DNA of 64,000 nucleotides from Cristatella mucedo (Eukaryota; Bryozoa; Phylactolaemata; Cristatellidae), in NCBI GenBank assembly GCA_009760855.2, contig WPIO01000033.1, positions 4,133,001 to 4,197,000 on the forward strand, written 5' to 3'. Under the pieces are notes generated by a model. The model was given only the letters and a program-made list of their open reading frames with translations. It had not been told where the DNA came from and ran no database searches. Each line of letters opens with the position of its first letter. Within the stretch, counting starts at the first letter, position 1. The position numbers and the translations under genes are program-made. Below, in pieces: positions 34,501 through 44,160 of the stretch.

Positions 34501-37500
34501 GAGCTAGCGCACTCGGGCGCTCGGCCGTGCGACATATCTCGAATTCTGCAAGTCAGTAACGGCTGCGTGAGCAAAATTCTGGGCAGGTACTACGAGACGG
34601 GCTCCATACGCCCGCGAGCGATCGGCGGCAGCAAGCCGCGAGTGGCGACCCCGGAGGTCGTCCAGAAGATCGCTCAGTACAAGCGAGAATGCCCGTCGAT
34701 ATTCGCCTGGGAGATTCGCGACCGGCTACTGCAAGAAGGCGTCTGCAACCAGGACAACATTCCCAGCGTGAGTAGCATTTTCTTTTGCCGAGAAATTCCA
34801 TCGTCTCGTCTGCAGCCCACTCGTCTGCATGCATCGGGGTCTCCGTGGCTCGAGCGCTTCGGCCGCCTCTCGCTCCTACCCGGCCGGTCGGCTTCGCCGT
34901 TCTGGTGCGGCGGTTCGTCGCGCGCCGGCTGCGCCCCGTGCACTCGACTCATTTTAGCGCCGGAGCATTGAAAACCTGCGGCTCTTTGCGCTCTCGTCTG
35001 CCGTTCCGCGTTCGGCTTAGAATGCTCGGCCTGCACGCGCGCGGGCGAGAGCTCCGCCCTCCACGTCGGTGAGCGGACTTTACGTCGCCGTGGGCGGCCG
35101 AATTCGCGTCGGCATTCGTCATCCCGACTGCACTACGTAGGGCAATGGCGACCACCTTTCGCGTAGGCGAGGGGCCCCTGACCGTGCCCCGGAAGTTCGC
35201 GGGCTGACGAGTCTGCTCCGCCATCGCGGGCGCACCGGAAGCCCAGTGCATCGGCGGCAGACGCTCTATCGCTGTGTGGCCGGCACGTGTACCTTGTTTG
35301 AATGATTGGCGCACGACGTGGACAGATCATAGAGGGAACGAGGGGGCGGGGCGGGGTGTCTGGAGTGGTAATGCAGGCGGAACTTGTTCCCCTTATATGG
35401 AACTGCTAGTGGTCTAGCATGCGCACGCGCAGTGCCTTCAAGATCCTAAGCGTAGGCCTCGACTCAAGCGGGTGCTCATGTTGCTACCGCCCTCTTCCGT
35501 AATATTTGCTTGCGATCGCGGGTTTCGGGTCAGGAAGATATGAAGTAAGGTTGGGGCAGAGACCCCGCACTGCCGTACCCTCGAGTCCCTCCCAAAGAAT
35601 CCAGTGTCCTTTGACGACTAAGGTCAAGCTCATAGATGGACAGCCGTTCTCTTATTTTGCCTCTCCCTTCCAAGCGCCTTCTAATATTTCGCTATTCTAA
35701 AGTCACGTGTCGCACAAGTTTCGTTGTTGTCCCCGACTCGGTAGAAGTAGTAGGAAAATGATTTTTCAGCCCGATTGGATGAGCCAGCGTGAGCTGCTTA
35801 ATGTTTAGCTTGCTAATGAGTGAGTCAGAAGCCGCTGCGCATTTTTTAAAGTCAGTCGTTTCTCCTGACAATTTTAAGCAAGTTCCTCCATTTTGCAACA
35901 GAGATTGCAGATGCTGCGCTCATCCAAATAGCCAACGCTTTCACGATAGCATTGCAGCTGGTTCTTTGGTTTTTTCTAGTAGCTATTGGAAAAGTTGATG
36001 GCAAGGACCTCACTGTCGTTAACTGCTTCACAACAGTACCGCTTGATTAATTTGATTAGTTCTAAGCTCTTCACGATCCAGTGCGTTGGTTAGAGTCATG
36101 CAACACACAATCCCGTATTGCCTTCTGCAAGCGGAGTGATAGCCGCCATGGCTCTACTGCCACTGAATAAATGAGGCTGTTGGATCAGCTGACCGTTACC
36201 TTTATTTTACTTTAAGGAAAAATGCCAAGAAACAGCAATTTCGTTGGGTCACTCCTTCAAGGCAGATGAAGACTGCAAGTTCGTTGGAGCAGGGGTGCTT
36301 GATTACAAGGATTTCCCTAGGATCACTAGGATTACAAGGATTTCTCTTGGATTACTAGGATTACAAGGATTTCCCTAGGGTCTCCAGGACACTGTTTCCT
36401 GGCTCAATACTCCGCACCGGAAGAGTGTAGTTTCCAAAGTTGTTTTTACACTCAAGGCGCTGCAAGTTTTAAAAGAGCTGAAAGAAATGGATTTTGTAAG
36501 AGAACGTGGCCAACCCTACCGGTCACATTTTCTGAGGGAATTAGTGAGATCTGTTACTTTTTTAATGAGAAAATAGAAACGATCATTTGCACCCGAGCAT
36601 GAAGAGGACATCGTCCATATTGAAGCCATGCAGATGCCATGTGAATGTAATTTCGATATTACACTGCATCGCCTCCAGCTTTAAATATTAATTTCGATTA
36701 CACTCTATTAGTCCAGCGTCTAGTCTAATATCCGCTTATTCTCGAAGAAAACGTAGATAATTTGACCGAAGCCTCAGCGGATTCGCGGTTTGGTCTAGAG
36801 GATGCTTCAGGCTAGATTATTGATCCAACTTTTGTCTGATTCATTTTTACTGACTGGTTTCAATTTTCGTTTAAGCACTGATTCACACTTGCTGGCTCGC
36901 TCTAAAAGACTGCTGATGGCTATTAATTTAATCTTATTCTCTCTCGTCTGCTTACCAGAACCCTAGCCAAGACAGCCTACGGCGGGAATGGCCAGTGATG
37001 CAGGTCTGGCTCTGCTTCGCTCTAGCACATTCGAAAGGGAATGCAAGGTCAACGGTGTCTATCGCTGGGCTTGGCAAACCGCGAACATAGCGTGTCTTGT
37101 GCGTTGAGTCTGTAGGATGGTGCAAGGTGCTTCGCGTTGCCACTGGGAGAGTAAGGCTACACGCTCTCGTGCTGCAGCCCCAGTCCTCGAGCAGAGGCAG
37201 CAGCAGGCTAGCTAGAGAGCGCTATGAGAAGCAGATCTGTATTCCGCACGCGAAGGATCTCGATCAAGCATGGAACCTCGGAGCCTAGGCTGGCTACTTC
37301 TTTACAGCTACCTTTATTTTCGCTATTACCAGCAGTATCCTCCCCTCCCCGCTCCAAGCCAGGCACGTGTTCGCTTGAGCGACCCGATGCTGCGAAAGTA
37401 CGTCGATGCTGCTTTCCAGAATTTTGACCAGGCATCCTTTAGCGTTACGATTTCTCTTCTTAAATTTTGACTTAGCATTAGCTAGTGTTATAAAAAGGGC

Positions 37501-40500
37501 CTAAAAAATGCGTGTCCGCTAAACCAGCAGTCAGAAAGCGAGGAGGGAGTTTTTCGTTTGCACTTTACAGCTAGCGACAGCTGGAGCCAGCACTTGAGTT
37601 CGGTATGCAAAACAAGCGTGCAGCATGGCTTCCTGTAAAGACAACGGTCGGTGGACGTATGAACGAGGAGCGGATACTCAACTGACCGCCTTCTTACACC
37701 GTACGATGTGCCTGCTGCTTGGAGACTGCCTAAAGAACAGTTAATGGCTTTTTCATTATAGGTTTCTTCCATCAACCGGGTATTGCGAAATCTGGCTAGC
37801 GAAAGTCAGAAATCTATCGGACCTTCCATGTATCCAGACAAGTTTGCACTGATGAACGGCGCTGGCTGGGCAAGGCAAGGCTGGTATCCGGGCAATCCTC
37901 CGACGGCTCTCCAGGGGCAGTACCCGACGCCGCCAATTGACTACAAGCCAAAAGGTGAGCTCGCTAATTGTCAGCAAATGTAAAGCGTCTAGAAAGAGAT
38001 TGAGTTCTCTGAGGGAGCTTTATCAAGTGTGTTAATAATAAAATTATTATGATTACGCGCCCAAGAATCATGGAATAAAGCAGCGGGGACTTGTGCGATC
38101 GAAGGAGAGAGGAGACAGAGTGAAAGCGGGGACAAACTGAAAGAGGGGACACGGGGAAAGAGGAGACAGAGTGAAAGAGGAGTGTTGCTGAGGGCAGGAA
38201 GCGGAAGGGGCGAGAAACGAGCGAGGAGAGAGGGAGAGGCGAGGGGTGGGGCAGGGGGAGAGCCAGAGCGAGAGGCAGAGGCTTCCAATAAGGCTACCTA
38301 CGTTGCTGAACAAGTGGCCGGACTCAAGAACGGCTACCTGAAAGGTGTTTGGGGGAAAGGCATATATAAACACAGCAAGTCTAGCGGTGCAGTTCGTACT
38401 GCCCCTGAATTGCTTACGTAAGTAGCTGCTAATAAGGAAGTAGTGAGGATATGAGCTACCGTAGTGCATAGCGGGGTCTCGCCATAGCAAGCACATTTAT
38501 GGAATTAGAATATTTGGTGCGCAATACTTTGGTTGCTTATCACCTCTTGCCTCGAATAGCCACGCTTTATCTCGTAGCCCTTGGCTAGCTGTCGTGGCAA
38601 GATGCTGTTCGTTCCGGATTCTGGCTAGAGAATAAAATGTAGTTAGAGTTGGTTTTTAGGCAGGCTTGCACTCGGGGGGAGGGTAAGAGAGGGAGAGAGA
38701 TAGAGAGATGGGTAGGGAGGACTTAACATTAGTCACAGCAGGTCTGATAGTGCCCTTCGACAGTGTCTGCATTATTCGTAAGTAGCTGCTGACAGAAAGG
38801 CAGCGAAGCAACGTGCTTGTTACCGAGTTCAAAGGCGGTTGCTGTGGTTGCTGCCAAGATCTTTCGTTCATCAAGGATCCTGGACAGTTGCAAATTTAGC
38901 GAAATTCAAAGGCTATCTCTGGTCGTGTAGCGAACTTCTGGGCTGAGCAGGAAGAGTTGATTGGAATCTCGATTATTGCATAAAACCTTCGTATAGTGGC
39001 GATTTAATAACCTCCTTTACCCCTGGCGCATCTTTATAACTGCACGGATATTGGGTTGCTAAGAAGAAAAATTTACTCCTCTAGGTATGTGTTCATCTCT
39101 GCCGAGCTTGAGCGCCCAGCATGCCATATCGACGCGGCAGATTCGACTTGAAATGCGTAGCATTCACACCCAGCCGGCGATGCTATTCAGCCCACAACAA
39201 TTGGGCCATACAAAAGCTCATAAAAAATTCTCACACCTTCTGCCAATGAAAACACTGGCTTGCGACGGGTGCAATGAGTGCTTTCTTTCTTGTAGTCAGC
39301 TTTTTCGTTGCGTGCGGTATGCTTAGATGTTATCCTATGCTTTCGGTCGCCGCTCAACTCGTTTGAGTAGCACAAAGTGTGCATTATAGTTCACCGAGCT
39401 TTGGTAGATGGCTCAAAGCAAATCGCGCACCTTTTTTAGAGCCCAACGTATCCAAGCCGAGTGCATCAGCGCAGGTGTCCACAAACTAGCTCTACGGAGA
39501 TCGTGACACCGCGATGCGGTTCCGGAGCGGAGCGGGCGAAGCGTCTGATTGGCTGCGGTCCGGAGGGGAGGGGTAGTCGCTAACTGAGCGGGGCGGGTCG
39601 CCGGGATTCTGGCGCCGACACTTTACGCTCCCAGTTTAGTAGATCGAACTTCTCGTGTAACCTTAGCCAGATCAGGAGCTGGGGTGGAGTGTATGCACGT
39701 GAAGCGACAGCGGCTGAATTCTTTAACGCATTACTATAGGTTGCTAGTCAGTTTCACGTGCAGAAACATTTTTAGTGTAGCAGAAAAATTTGTGAATAAT
39801 CACCACACCTTTTTTTGGATTTTCGGCTTTAAAAAATCTTTAACTTTCAGTACTAGTCGCGGTAACAATCATTTCTGGTCAGGTCGAGGGGGGTACTGGA
39901 AAGCAAAGCTAATGTAAAGCGCGTAGGAAGAGATTGGGTTCTCTGAGGGCGCTTTATCAAGTGCATTATTATTATTATTATAAAGCTTCAACCACAATGC
40001 TTTGCCTGATCTGGTCAATAATATCCACTAGAAAATGGTGTCCCACGGCTTTGGTGTCCTCTGCTTAGAAGCCGTATTCTTTCAGCAAATTGCTTGAGTT
40101 GATGTTCTCGATAATGTTTATATTCAACTGAGGCTCTCCCGGCCGACTATGTTTTATGGTAATGGTTATGTTACTTGATGATGCTAATAACTACAGTACT
40201 TAAAGCGACCTGGTCATGAATTTTTTCGATCTATCGAGCTTCTGACCTAACGGCGGTTTTTTTCTTGTCTAGTCGAGGAAGCGGTCGGTGACAGTTCAAC
40301 GCAAAGCACAAGCGACGACGGAGAGGAATCGCAGAACGATGATGATCAAAACATGAGAATGCGTCTCAAGAGGAAGCTCCAGAGAAACCGAACGTCGTTC
40401 ACTAATTCTCAGATAGAATCACTTGAGAAAGGTAGGCACGTGGAAGGGCAGCCCATCTGCCGTGGCATTAATGGCTGAACGCTAAGCTTAAGGGCCTCGA

Positions 40501-43500
40501 TAACCCAGGAGGTAAGGTGCTCGCTCTTCACGACCGAGGTCGCGGGTTCGAATCCTGCAGTGGGCGATCCTATATTTCCAACTGCAAGCGGTAGTGATAG
40601 CCGTTAAGGCTCTTCTGCTACTATACAAATGATGCCGCTGAATAAGCTCACCTTTCGCAGGCATTTGGCTAACGCAGCTATCACCTCAGCCACTCAGGTA
40701 CCTCGGTAGTAGTTTAGAGTAGTTTACCTTGGAGCGAAAGAGAAAGGGTTGTGAAACCATCCACCGTGGGGACGTCCATCCGAGGATGGGTGTCGACCAA
40801 ACTTGGGGATGTAGTTGTGGGATTGCTATTGACACCGGTGCCGGCAATTGCTTCTTGGTAGTCTTACGAATTTCTTGTTAATTTGCAGAGTTCGAGAGGA
40901 CTCACTACCCTGATGTGTTTGCACGAGAGCGTCTTGCTAAAGAAATCGAACTGCCAGAGGCACGGATACAGGTAGGCCAACAGGTATTAGCCGAGCCGTC
41001 GCGTTCCTGCGCTGGCTGTTCGCTGCTGCTGCTGCTGCTGCTGCAGACTAGGCAGACTGTAACTGCATGCTGTTTCTTGTGCAGCCGTCCAAGTTCCCAA
41101 ATGTTACTTACCGTGCAAAAGAAATCTCTGCTTACAAATGGTACTTACTCCTAGTCGGAGAAGCAGAACTGTCACACTAAAGGCCACCTAGGCATTGTTC
41201 GAGTAATGGTGAGCTTACAAGCAGGAAGCTGATTGGGTCCGACCTTATCCGAGTTTAGCAACTCAAGTTGGCCGACAGCTTGACCTGCACTAGTAGGTGG
41301 GGGCTAGCACGACGTTGGGGCAGATTGGAGGTTGGCTGCTCATACATTTCGCTGGGAGGCAGGACGATCAGAGAAACATCTATATTAGAGGAGATTTAGG
41401 GCCATTTCCCACGAACCGAGGCCACTGAGCCAGTCTCTTAACCGCTAGCTTATCGCCGTGAGAGGCCATGGCCAAGTTCATGTTACCTCATCGAGCACAC
41501 TTCGAATGACCTCGGTTAAAAGTCAGGTGGCGCCTTGTTGGCAGAGAAGCAGTCACGAAGTGAGGCCCACTAGGGCAACGAAATTGCCACTGGTCACATT
41601 CAAGAGCAGCCGATCGGTCGAGCGCATGTGCACCGTCGAATCGCTGCTCAGCCATGTCATCAGTGGGCGATGGGCAGCGGTTCGCTGCAGTGCCTTTGCA
41701 GCTCACGTAGCCCGACTAATCGCTACGTGTGCCCAGCCAATCGCCTCACAGCAATGTCACCGCCGGCGGGCATTGCCCCCACCCCGTGTATGCACCAGTC
41801 CAAAGTGGCTCGGAGTGGCTCGGCAGGCGGTGATCCGACAGGCACGACCTGGGCACTGGGCCCCACACTCACTGAGCAAGGAGCTTCCTGCATCATACTT
41901 GAGCTCTTGGCAGGACAACGACACCCCTCGGGGCTGTTTTTCTTCTCCTCTCTCCCAAAGACAGGGTCTTCATACCAGTGGGGAAAGTGGGTTAAATGCG
42001 TAACCCAACACTCCTATTGTCCACAGGTGCCCTTCTGTGGCTTGTGCTCCTGATTGTGACTCGGAGGCTCCCGTTAGCTGTCATCCGTGCCGAGCAGAAG
42101 TGCCGAGCGCAAGGAGCAAGCTGCCGTGTTAGATCGGCTCAGCTCATGCTTTGCTCTTTGCTAGATCCAAACGAATGCTATATGCATGCACCCTGTCGCA
42201 TTCACCGGTTTAACGTCCTATGATGCTGTACACAGACTTACGCCGATGCTGAGATTGCGGAGACAGTGGTCCAAAGGTCGTGACAAGCTTGAAGGGCATG
42301 TCCGTTTGAGGAAGAGAACATGTTTGGTGGTGGCTGGAACAGGCAAATACCTATGAGGGTCATGAGGTTTGTGTGGAGTCACAGGCGGCATACCAATGAG
42401 TGTGCCGTGTGAGCGTTAGCTTTGGGGCAGACACGAGTGCATGCAAACGTGCGACTGTGCAGAAAATCTGGTCTAACTTGGAGAGGATAATGGGATGGTA
42501 GTAGTATGTGGCCACTGTGAGTGAAGCTGGTGTCTCCTATCTCCCCGACCTATGGGTGGCCTCTCGGATGCTGTTTCTTTGCAAAGCTAGTCAGCAAGCG
42601 AAGTCCCTCAGAAGCCGATCGACGGTCTAAGCATGTTGCCGTGTCTTGTCGTTCGAAGGTATGGTTCTCCAACAGGCGAGCCAAGTGGCGCCGTGAGGAG
42701 AAGCTGCGAAGCCAGCGGCGTGATCAGGCAGGACCCGGTCAGGGTCAGCTATCTATGAGCTACCCGAATCACGGCGGCTTCTATCCAGCTGCAGCGGCAG
42801 CAGCTGCGGCTGTTGGCGGTGGACCTGACTACGGAATGGCCAATCTGGGCGGCTACGCATTGTCGATGTCAAACAGCATGCCTCAGAATCCGGCTTGCCT
42901 GCAGTCAGCCACCGGCAATCCGGGCTACTTCGGTAACGCAGGAGCCAGAGGCTTCGACCCATTGTCGCTCAACTACGCACGTCCGCAGCCGGCTCACCAC
43001 AACCCAGCGCACCTCCATCCACCGGCCGCCGCAGGATCTGTCATGTCCGGTCAGTAGGCCACAGGCAGCTGCAGTGTCGAGGCAACGCGGTGTGCTGCCT
43101 GCCTCCCGATGCTTTTGGCGCCTTGAATGAGCATGCAGATTCGTGAACGGGTATGCATGAGGAAGGAGCAATGCAGGCAGGTGTGCGTGGATGCCACGGG
43201 TAGTGCAAGAGCATGACATAGCACGAGGCCCGGCGGTGACATACTGCATATGCACCAGTGTGATATGTTTCGTGAAAACACGAAAGCCTTATGCACCTGT
43301 GAGAGCCAGCCCTCGAACAGCTGCTGCACAGTAGAGATAAAATAGAGCGTGACCTAAGCCCGACCCTATGAGTCCACTGCTGGATTCTAGCATGCAGTGG
43401 TTCTTTGCACACTGAGTTAGTCACACCGAGTCTCACGCGAAAACACATAAACACCCACATACAAAGATACACAGGCTCAAATATATTTGAGCCAGTGCGT

Positions 43501-43627
43501 GCGCGCGCACACACACACGCATACACACATGCACATACATACGTACGTACACACACGAACAAGTGCACACACTAGCAAGTGCACACAATCACATGTGCAC
43601 ACACGCAGACAGACACACAGACACACA

Positions 43628-43675
<48 letters not shown>

Positions 43676-44160
43676 TACAAACTAGCATGGCACACGGTCA
43701 CAAAAACACTGGTGCATGCACAGCACACTCAATACATGCTAGCGTGAAGTCGCACAGTTTAAATACTGGAACGAAGAAGCATAGCAGCCTACACCTAATG
43801 GGACGAGCCTAAGCCATCTGCGCCTCATCCACCCCCCCAACTAAGCACACAATGAAATCCTAAGCGATGCACGACTGTCTTGTCCAGCCTCTGCACAGCC
43901 TTCTCGGTAGGCGTGCCTACCAGGGCAGTGCGCCGTGTGGATGCGCCTGATGAGGAGCGAACGGCGGGCACCTGCCTTCTGAGGCATGCGAGCGAAGGCA
44001 CATGTACGTCTGCTAGAGTCGCAGTGCGAATGACCGCTCGTTCTTTCTGCCCGCAGGGCTGATATCGCCGGGCGTGTCCGTGCCGGTCCAGGTTCCGGGC
44101 GGCAGCTCGTTGCCGGACATGGGCCACCATCCCATGAGCTCGCAGTACAGATGGGTCTAG
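31509..44160 (+). CDS. Pax6: Pax6 paired-homeodomain transcription factor, complete gene
   Basis: Nuclear transcription factor, a conserved regulator of eye and nervous system development. Eight exons: 31509-31579, 32516-32607, 34421-34767, 37762-37954, 40273-40431, 40889-40971, 42659-43049 and 44057-44160. All junctions are GT-AG and all phases agree, giving 1440 nt and 479 residues. Domains: acidic Ser-rich N-terminal extension (1-54), paired domain (about 55-183), linker, homeodomain (about 270-329, Ser at position 50 in VWFSNRR), then a Pro/Ala/Gly-rich tail with poly-Ala and the conserved [15 protein letters not shown] block. The paired-domain specificity residues I, Q and N (in RILQVSNG) are of Pax6 type, not Pax2/5/8 type. 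A second in-frame ATG at 32595 would give [14 protein letters not shown], close to the vertebrate start. Reading through the last intron ends at TAG 43055-43057 (447 residues). Upstream non-coding exons may exist. Confidence 0.95.
31580..32515 (+). other. Pax6 intron 1
   Basis: CpG-rich, with GT (31580) and AG (32515) borders. Several overlapping frames occur, including a 245-codon - strand frame, none with a known domain. Confidence 0.6.
32516..32607 (+). CDS. Pax6: Pax6 exon 2 (acidic stretch and possible alternative start)
   Basis: Acceptor cgcgtttcacag, donor AAAA/GTGAGT. Reads [18 protein letters not shown], then [12 protein letters not shown] plus A. The final A joins GT of exon 3 to make Ser, giving [10 protein letters not shown]. 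The internal ATG (32595-32597) is a credible alternative start. Confidence 0.8.
32608..34420 (+). other. Pax6 intron 2
   Basis: 1.8 kb, CpG-rich. Contains GGC/GCC trinucleotide runs near 33075-33105, 33585-33620 and 34335-34380, which produce poly-Ala and poly-Arg frames. No exon was recognised. Confidence 0.6.
34421..34767 (+). CDS. Pax6: Pax6 exon 3 (most of the paired domain)
   Basis: Acceptor cccgtgttcag, donor AGC/GTGAGT. Encodes the PAI subdomain ([18 protein letters not shown] onward) through the linker and most of the RED subdomain ([13 protein letters not shown], ending DNIPS). Length 347 nt, which equals the sum of the two human exons I recall as 131 and 216 nt. There is no intron at RILQ/VSNG, the point where vertebrates insert exon 5a. 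Confidence 0.97.
35341..35400 (+). promoter_or_regulatory. GC box and CArG box in Pax6 intron 3
   Basis: A GC-box tract (gggggcggggcgggg, 35342-35356) is followed by CCTTATATGG at 35391-35400, an exact CC(A/T)6GG serum response element core. Function is inferred from motif only. Confidence 0.3.
36108..36200 (+). mobile_element. SINE family B, 3' part
   Basis: Reads tcccgtattgccttctgcaa, gcggagtgatagccgccat, then aaatgaggctgttggatca gctgacc. The head is missing. Confidence 0.65.
36290..36395. repeat. about 28-bp tandem repeat, three copies
   Basis: Three successive units contain gattacaaggatttccctag, gattacaaggatttctcttg and gattacaaggatttccctag, each followed by a diverging gatcacta-type spacer. 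Confidence 0.88.
37762..37954 (+). CDS. Pax6: Pax6 exon 4 (end of paired domain and linker)
   Basis: Acceptor tttttcattatag, donor AAAAG/GTGAGC, leaving one G. Starts [18 protein letters not shown], the last paired-domain helix, then a linker with [10 protein letters not shown] and TPPIDYKPK. The WYPG motif also occurs in vertebrate linkers. Confidence 0.96.
37971..38051 (+). mobile_element. solo LINE 3' tail beside a Pax6 splice donor
   Basis: Reads gtaaagcgtctagaaagaga, ttgagttctctgagggagct, ttatcaagtgtgttaataat. It begins 16 bases downstream of the exon 4 donor GT (37955). Confidence 0.85.
38092..38285. repeat. purine-rich imperfect repeats (GGAGACAGAGTGAAAG units)
   Basis: Several imperfect copies of ggagacagagtgaaag and ggggacaaactgaaag, then a GAGG-rich stretch. 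Frames through it are low-complexity. Confidence 0.8.
39530..39600 (+). promoter_or_regulatory. candidate internal Pax6 promoter
   Basis: A short GC-rich island inside an AT-rich intron, with an inverted CCAAT box (ATTGG, 39548-39552), GAGGGG repeats and a GC box GGGCGGG (39591-39597). It lies about 0.7 kb before the homeodomain exon, whose first ATGs (in NMRMRLKRK) could start a protein without a paired domain. Vertebrate Pax6 is known to make paired-less forms. The role here is inference. Confidence 0.3.
39904..39981 (+). mobile_element. solo LINE 3' tail
   Basis: Reads aatgtaaagcgcgtaggaag, agattgggttctctgagggc, gctttatcaagtgcattatt, then ATT units. Confidence 0.85.
40273..40431 (+). CDS. 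Pax6: Pax6 exon 5 (acidic linker and start of homeodomain)
   Basis: Acceptor tttcttgtctag, donor AAAG/GTAGGC. 159 nt. Reads [19 protein letters not shown], an acidic run, [18 protein letters not shown], ending IESLEK. The intron after LEK lies where I recall one in vertebrate PAX6, and the exon length matches the one I recall there. Confidence 0.96.
40489..40680 (+). mobile_element. tRNA-derived SINE, family B, near full length
   Basis: Lies in Pax6 intron 5. Head ccaggaggtaaggtgctcgc, B box gcgggttcgaatcctgc, body gcaagcggtagtgatagccg and ttaaggctcttctgctacta, end gatgccgctgaataagct. This is the best family B reference. Confidence 0.85.
40889..40971 (+). CDS. Pax6: Pax6 exon 6 (homeodomain helices 1-2)
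   Basis: Acceptor gttaatttgcag, donor CAG/GTAGGC. 83 nt. Reads [18 protein letters not shown], then [10 protein letters not shown]. The intron falls between homeodomain residues 46 and 47, the usual paired-class position. Confidence 0.97.
40972..42658 (+). other. Pax6 intron 6
   Basis: 1.7 kb with a short CTG run (41022-41043). The + strand frames 41458-42003 and 41628-42053 have no recognised domain and overlap in different frames. Confidence 0.7.
42659..43049 (+). CDS. Pax6: Pax6 exon 7 (homeodomain helix 3 and transactivation tail)
   Basis: Acceptor gtcgttcgaag is pyrimidine-poor but phase and homology are exact. Reads [19 protein letters not shown], then an eight-Ala run, a Gly/Tyr/Asn/Pro-rich tail and [13 protein letters not shown]. 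The donor TCCG/GTCAGT is weaker than consensus. Reading on gives GQ and a stop at 43055-43057. Confidence 0.95.
43050..44056 (+). other. Pax6 intron 7 (possible retained intron) with CA repeat
   Basis: Borders GTCAGT and ttctttctgcccgcag. If retained, translation stops 8 bases into it. Contains a long CA-rich tract (43497-43680), including a run of about 17 CA units. Confidence 0.8.
43497..43680. repeat. (CA)n and related ACAC-rich tract
   Basis: Alternating CA/TG-type repeat with interruptions (acatgcacatacatacgtac) and a pure run around 43630-43668. Cys/Val and Thr/His frames through it are artefacts. Confidence 0.96.
44057..44160 (+). CDS. Pax6: Pax6 exon 8 (conserved C-terminus)
   Basis: The carried G plus GG gives Gly, then [33 protein letters not shown] and [18 protein letters not shown] is the conserved end block of Pax6 across bilaterians. 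The last residues YRWV differ from vertebrate YWPRLQ. Confidence 0.95.

Larger units (their letters stand above)
34768..37761 (+). other. Pax6 intron 3
   Basis: 3.0 kb. Holds a GC-box/CArG pair (35341-35400), a SINE B fragment (36108-36200) and a 28-bp tandem repeat (36290-36395). No coding exon was recognised; the + strand frame 37270-37470 has no motif. Confidence 0.7.
37955..40272 (+). other. Pax6 intron 4
   Basis: 2.3 kb. Contains a LINE tail 16 bases after the donor, a purine-rich repeat (38092-38285), a possible internal promoter (39530-39600) and a second LINE tail (39904-39981). Confidence 0.75.

Noticed and set aside
40520-40565. Possible tRNA gene (good B box gcgggttcgaatcc)
   Set aside because: The flanking body and tail match the family B SINE; no full cloverleaf with a 3' acceptor stem was seen.
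42521-42658. Upstream extension of the frame into Pax6 exon 7
   Set aside because: The homeodomain continues exactly from ARIQ (40971) to VWFSNRR (42659); the upstream codons do not resemble Pax6.
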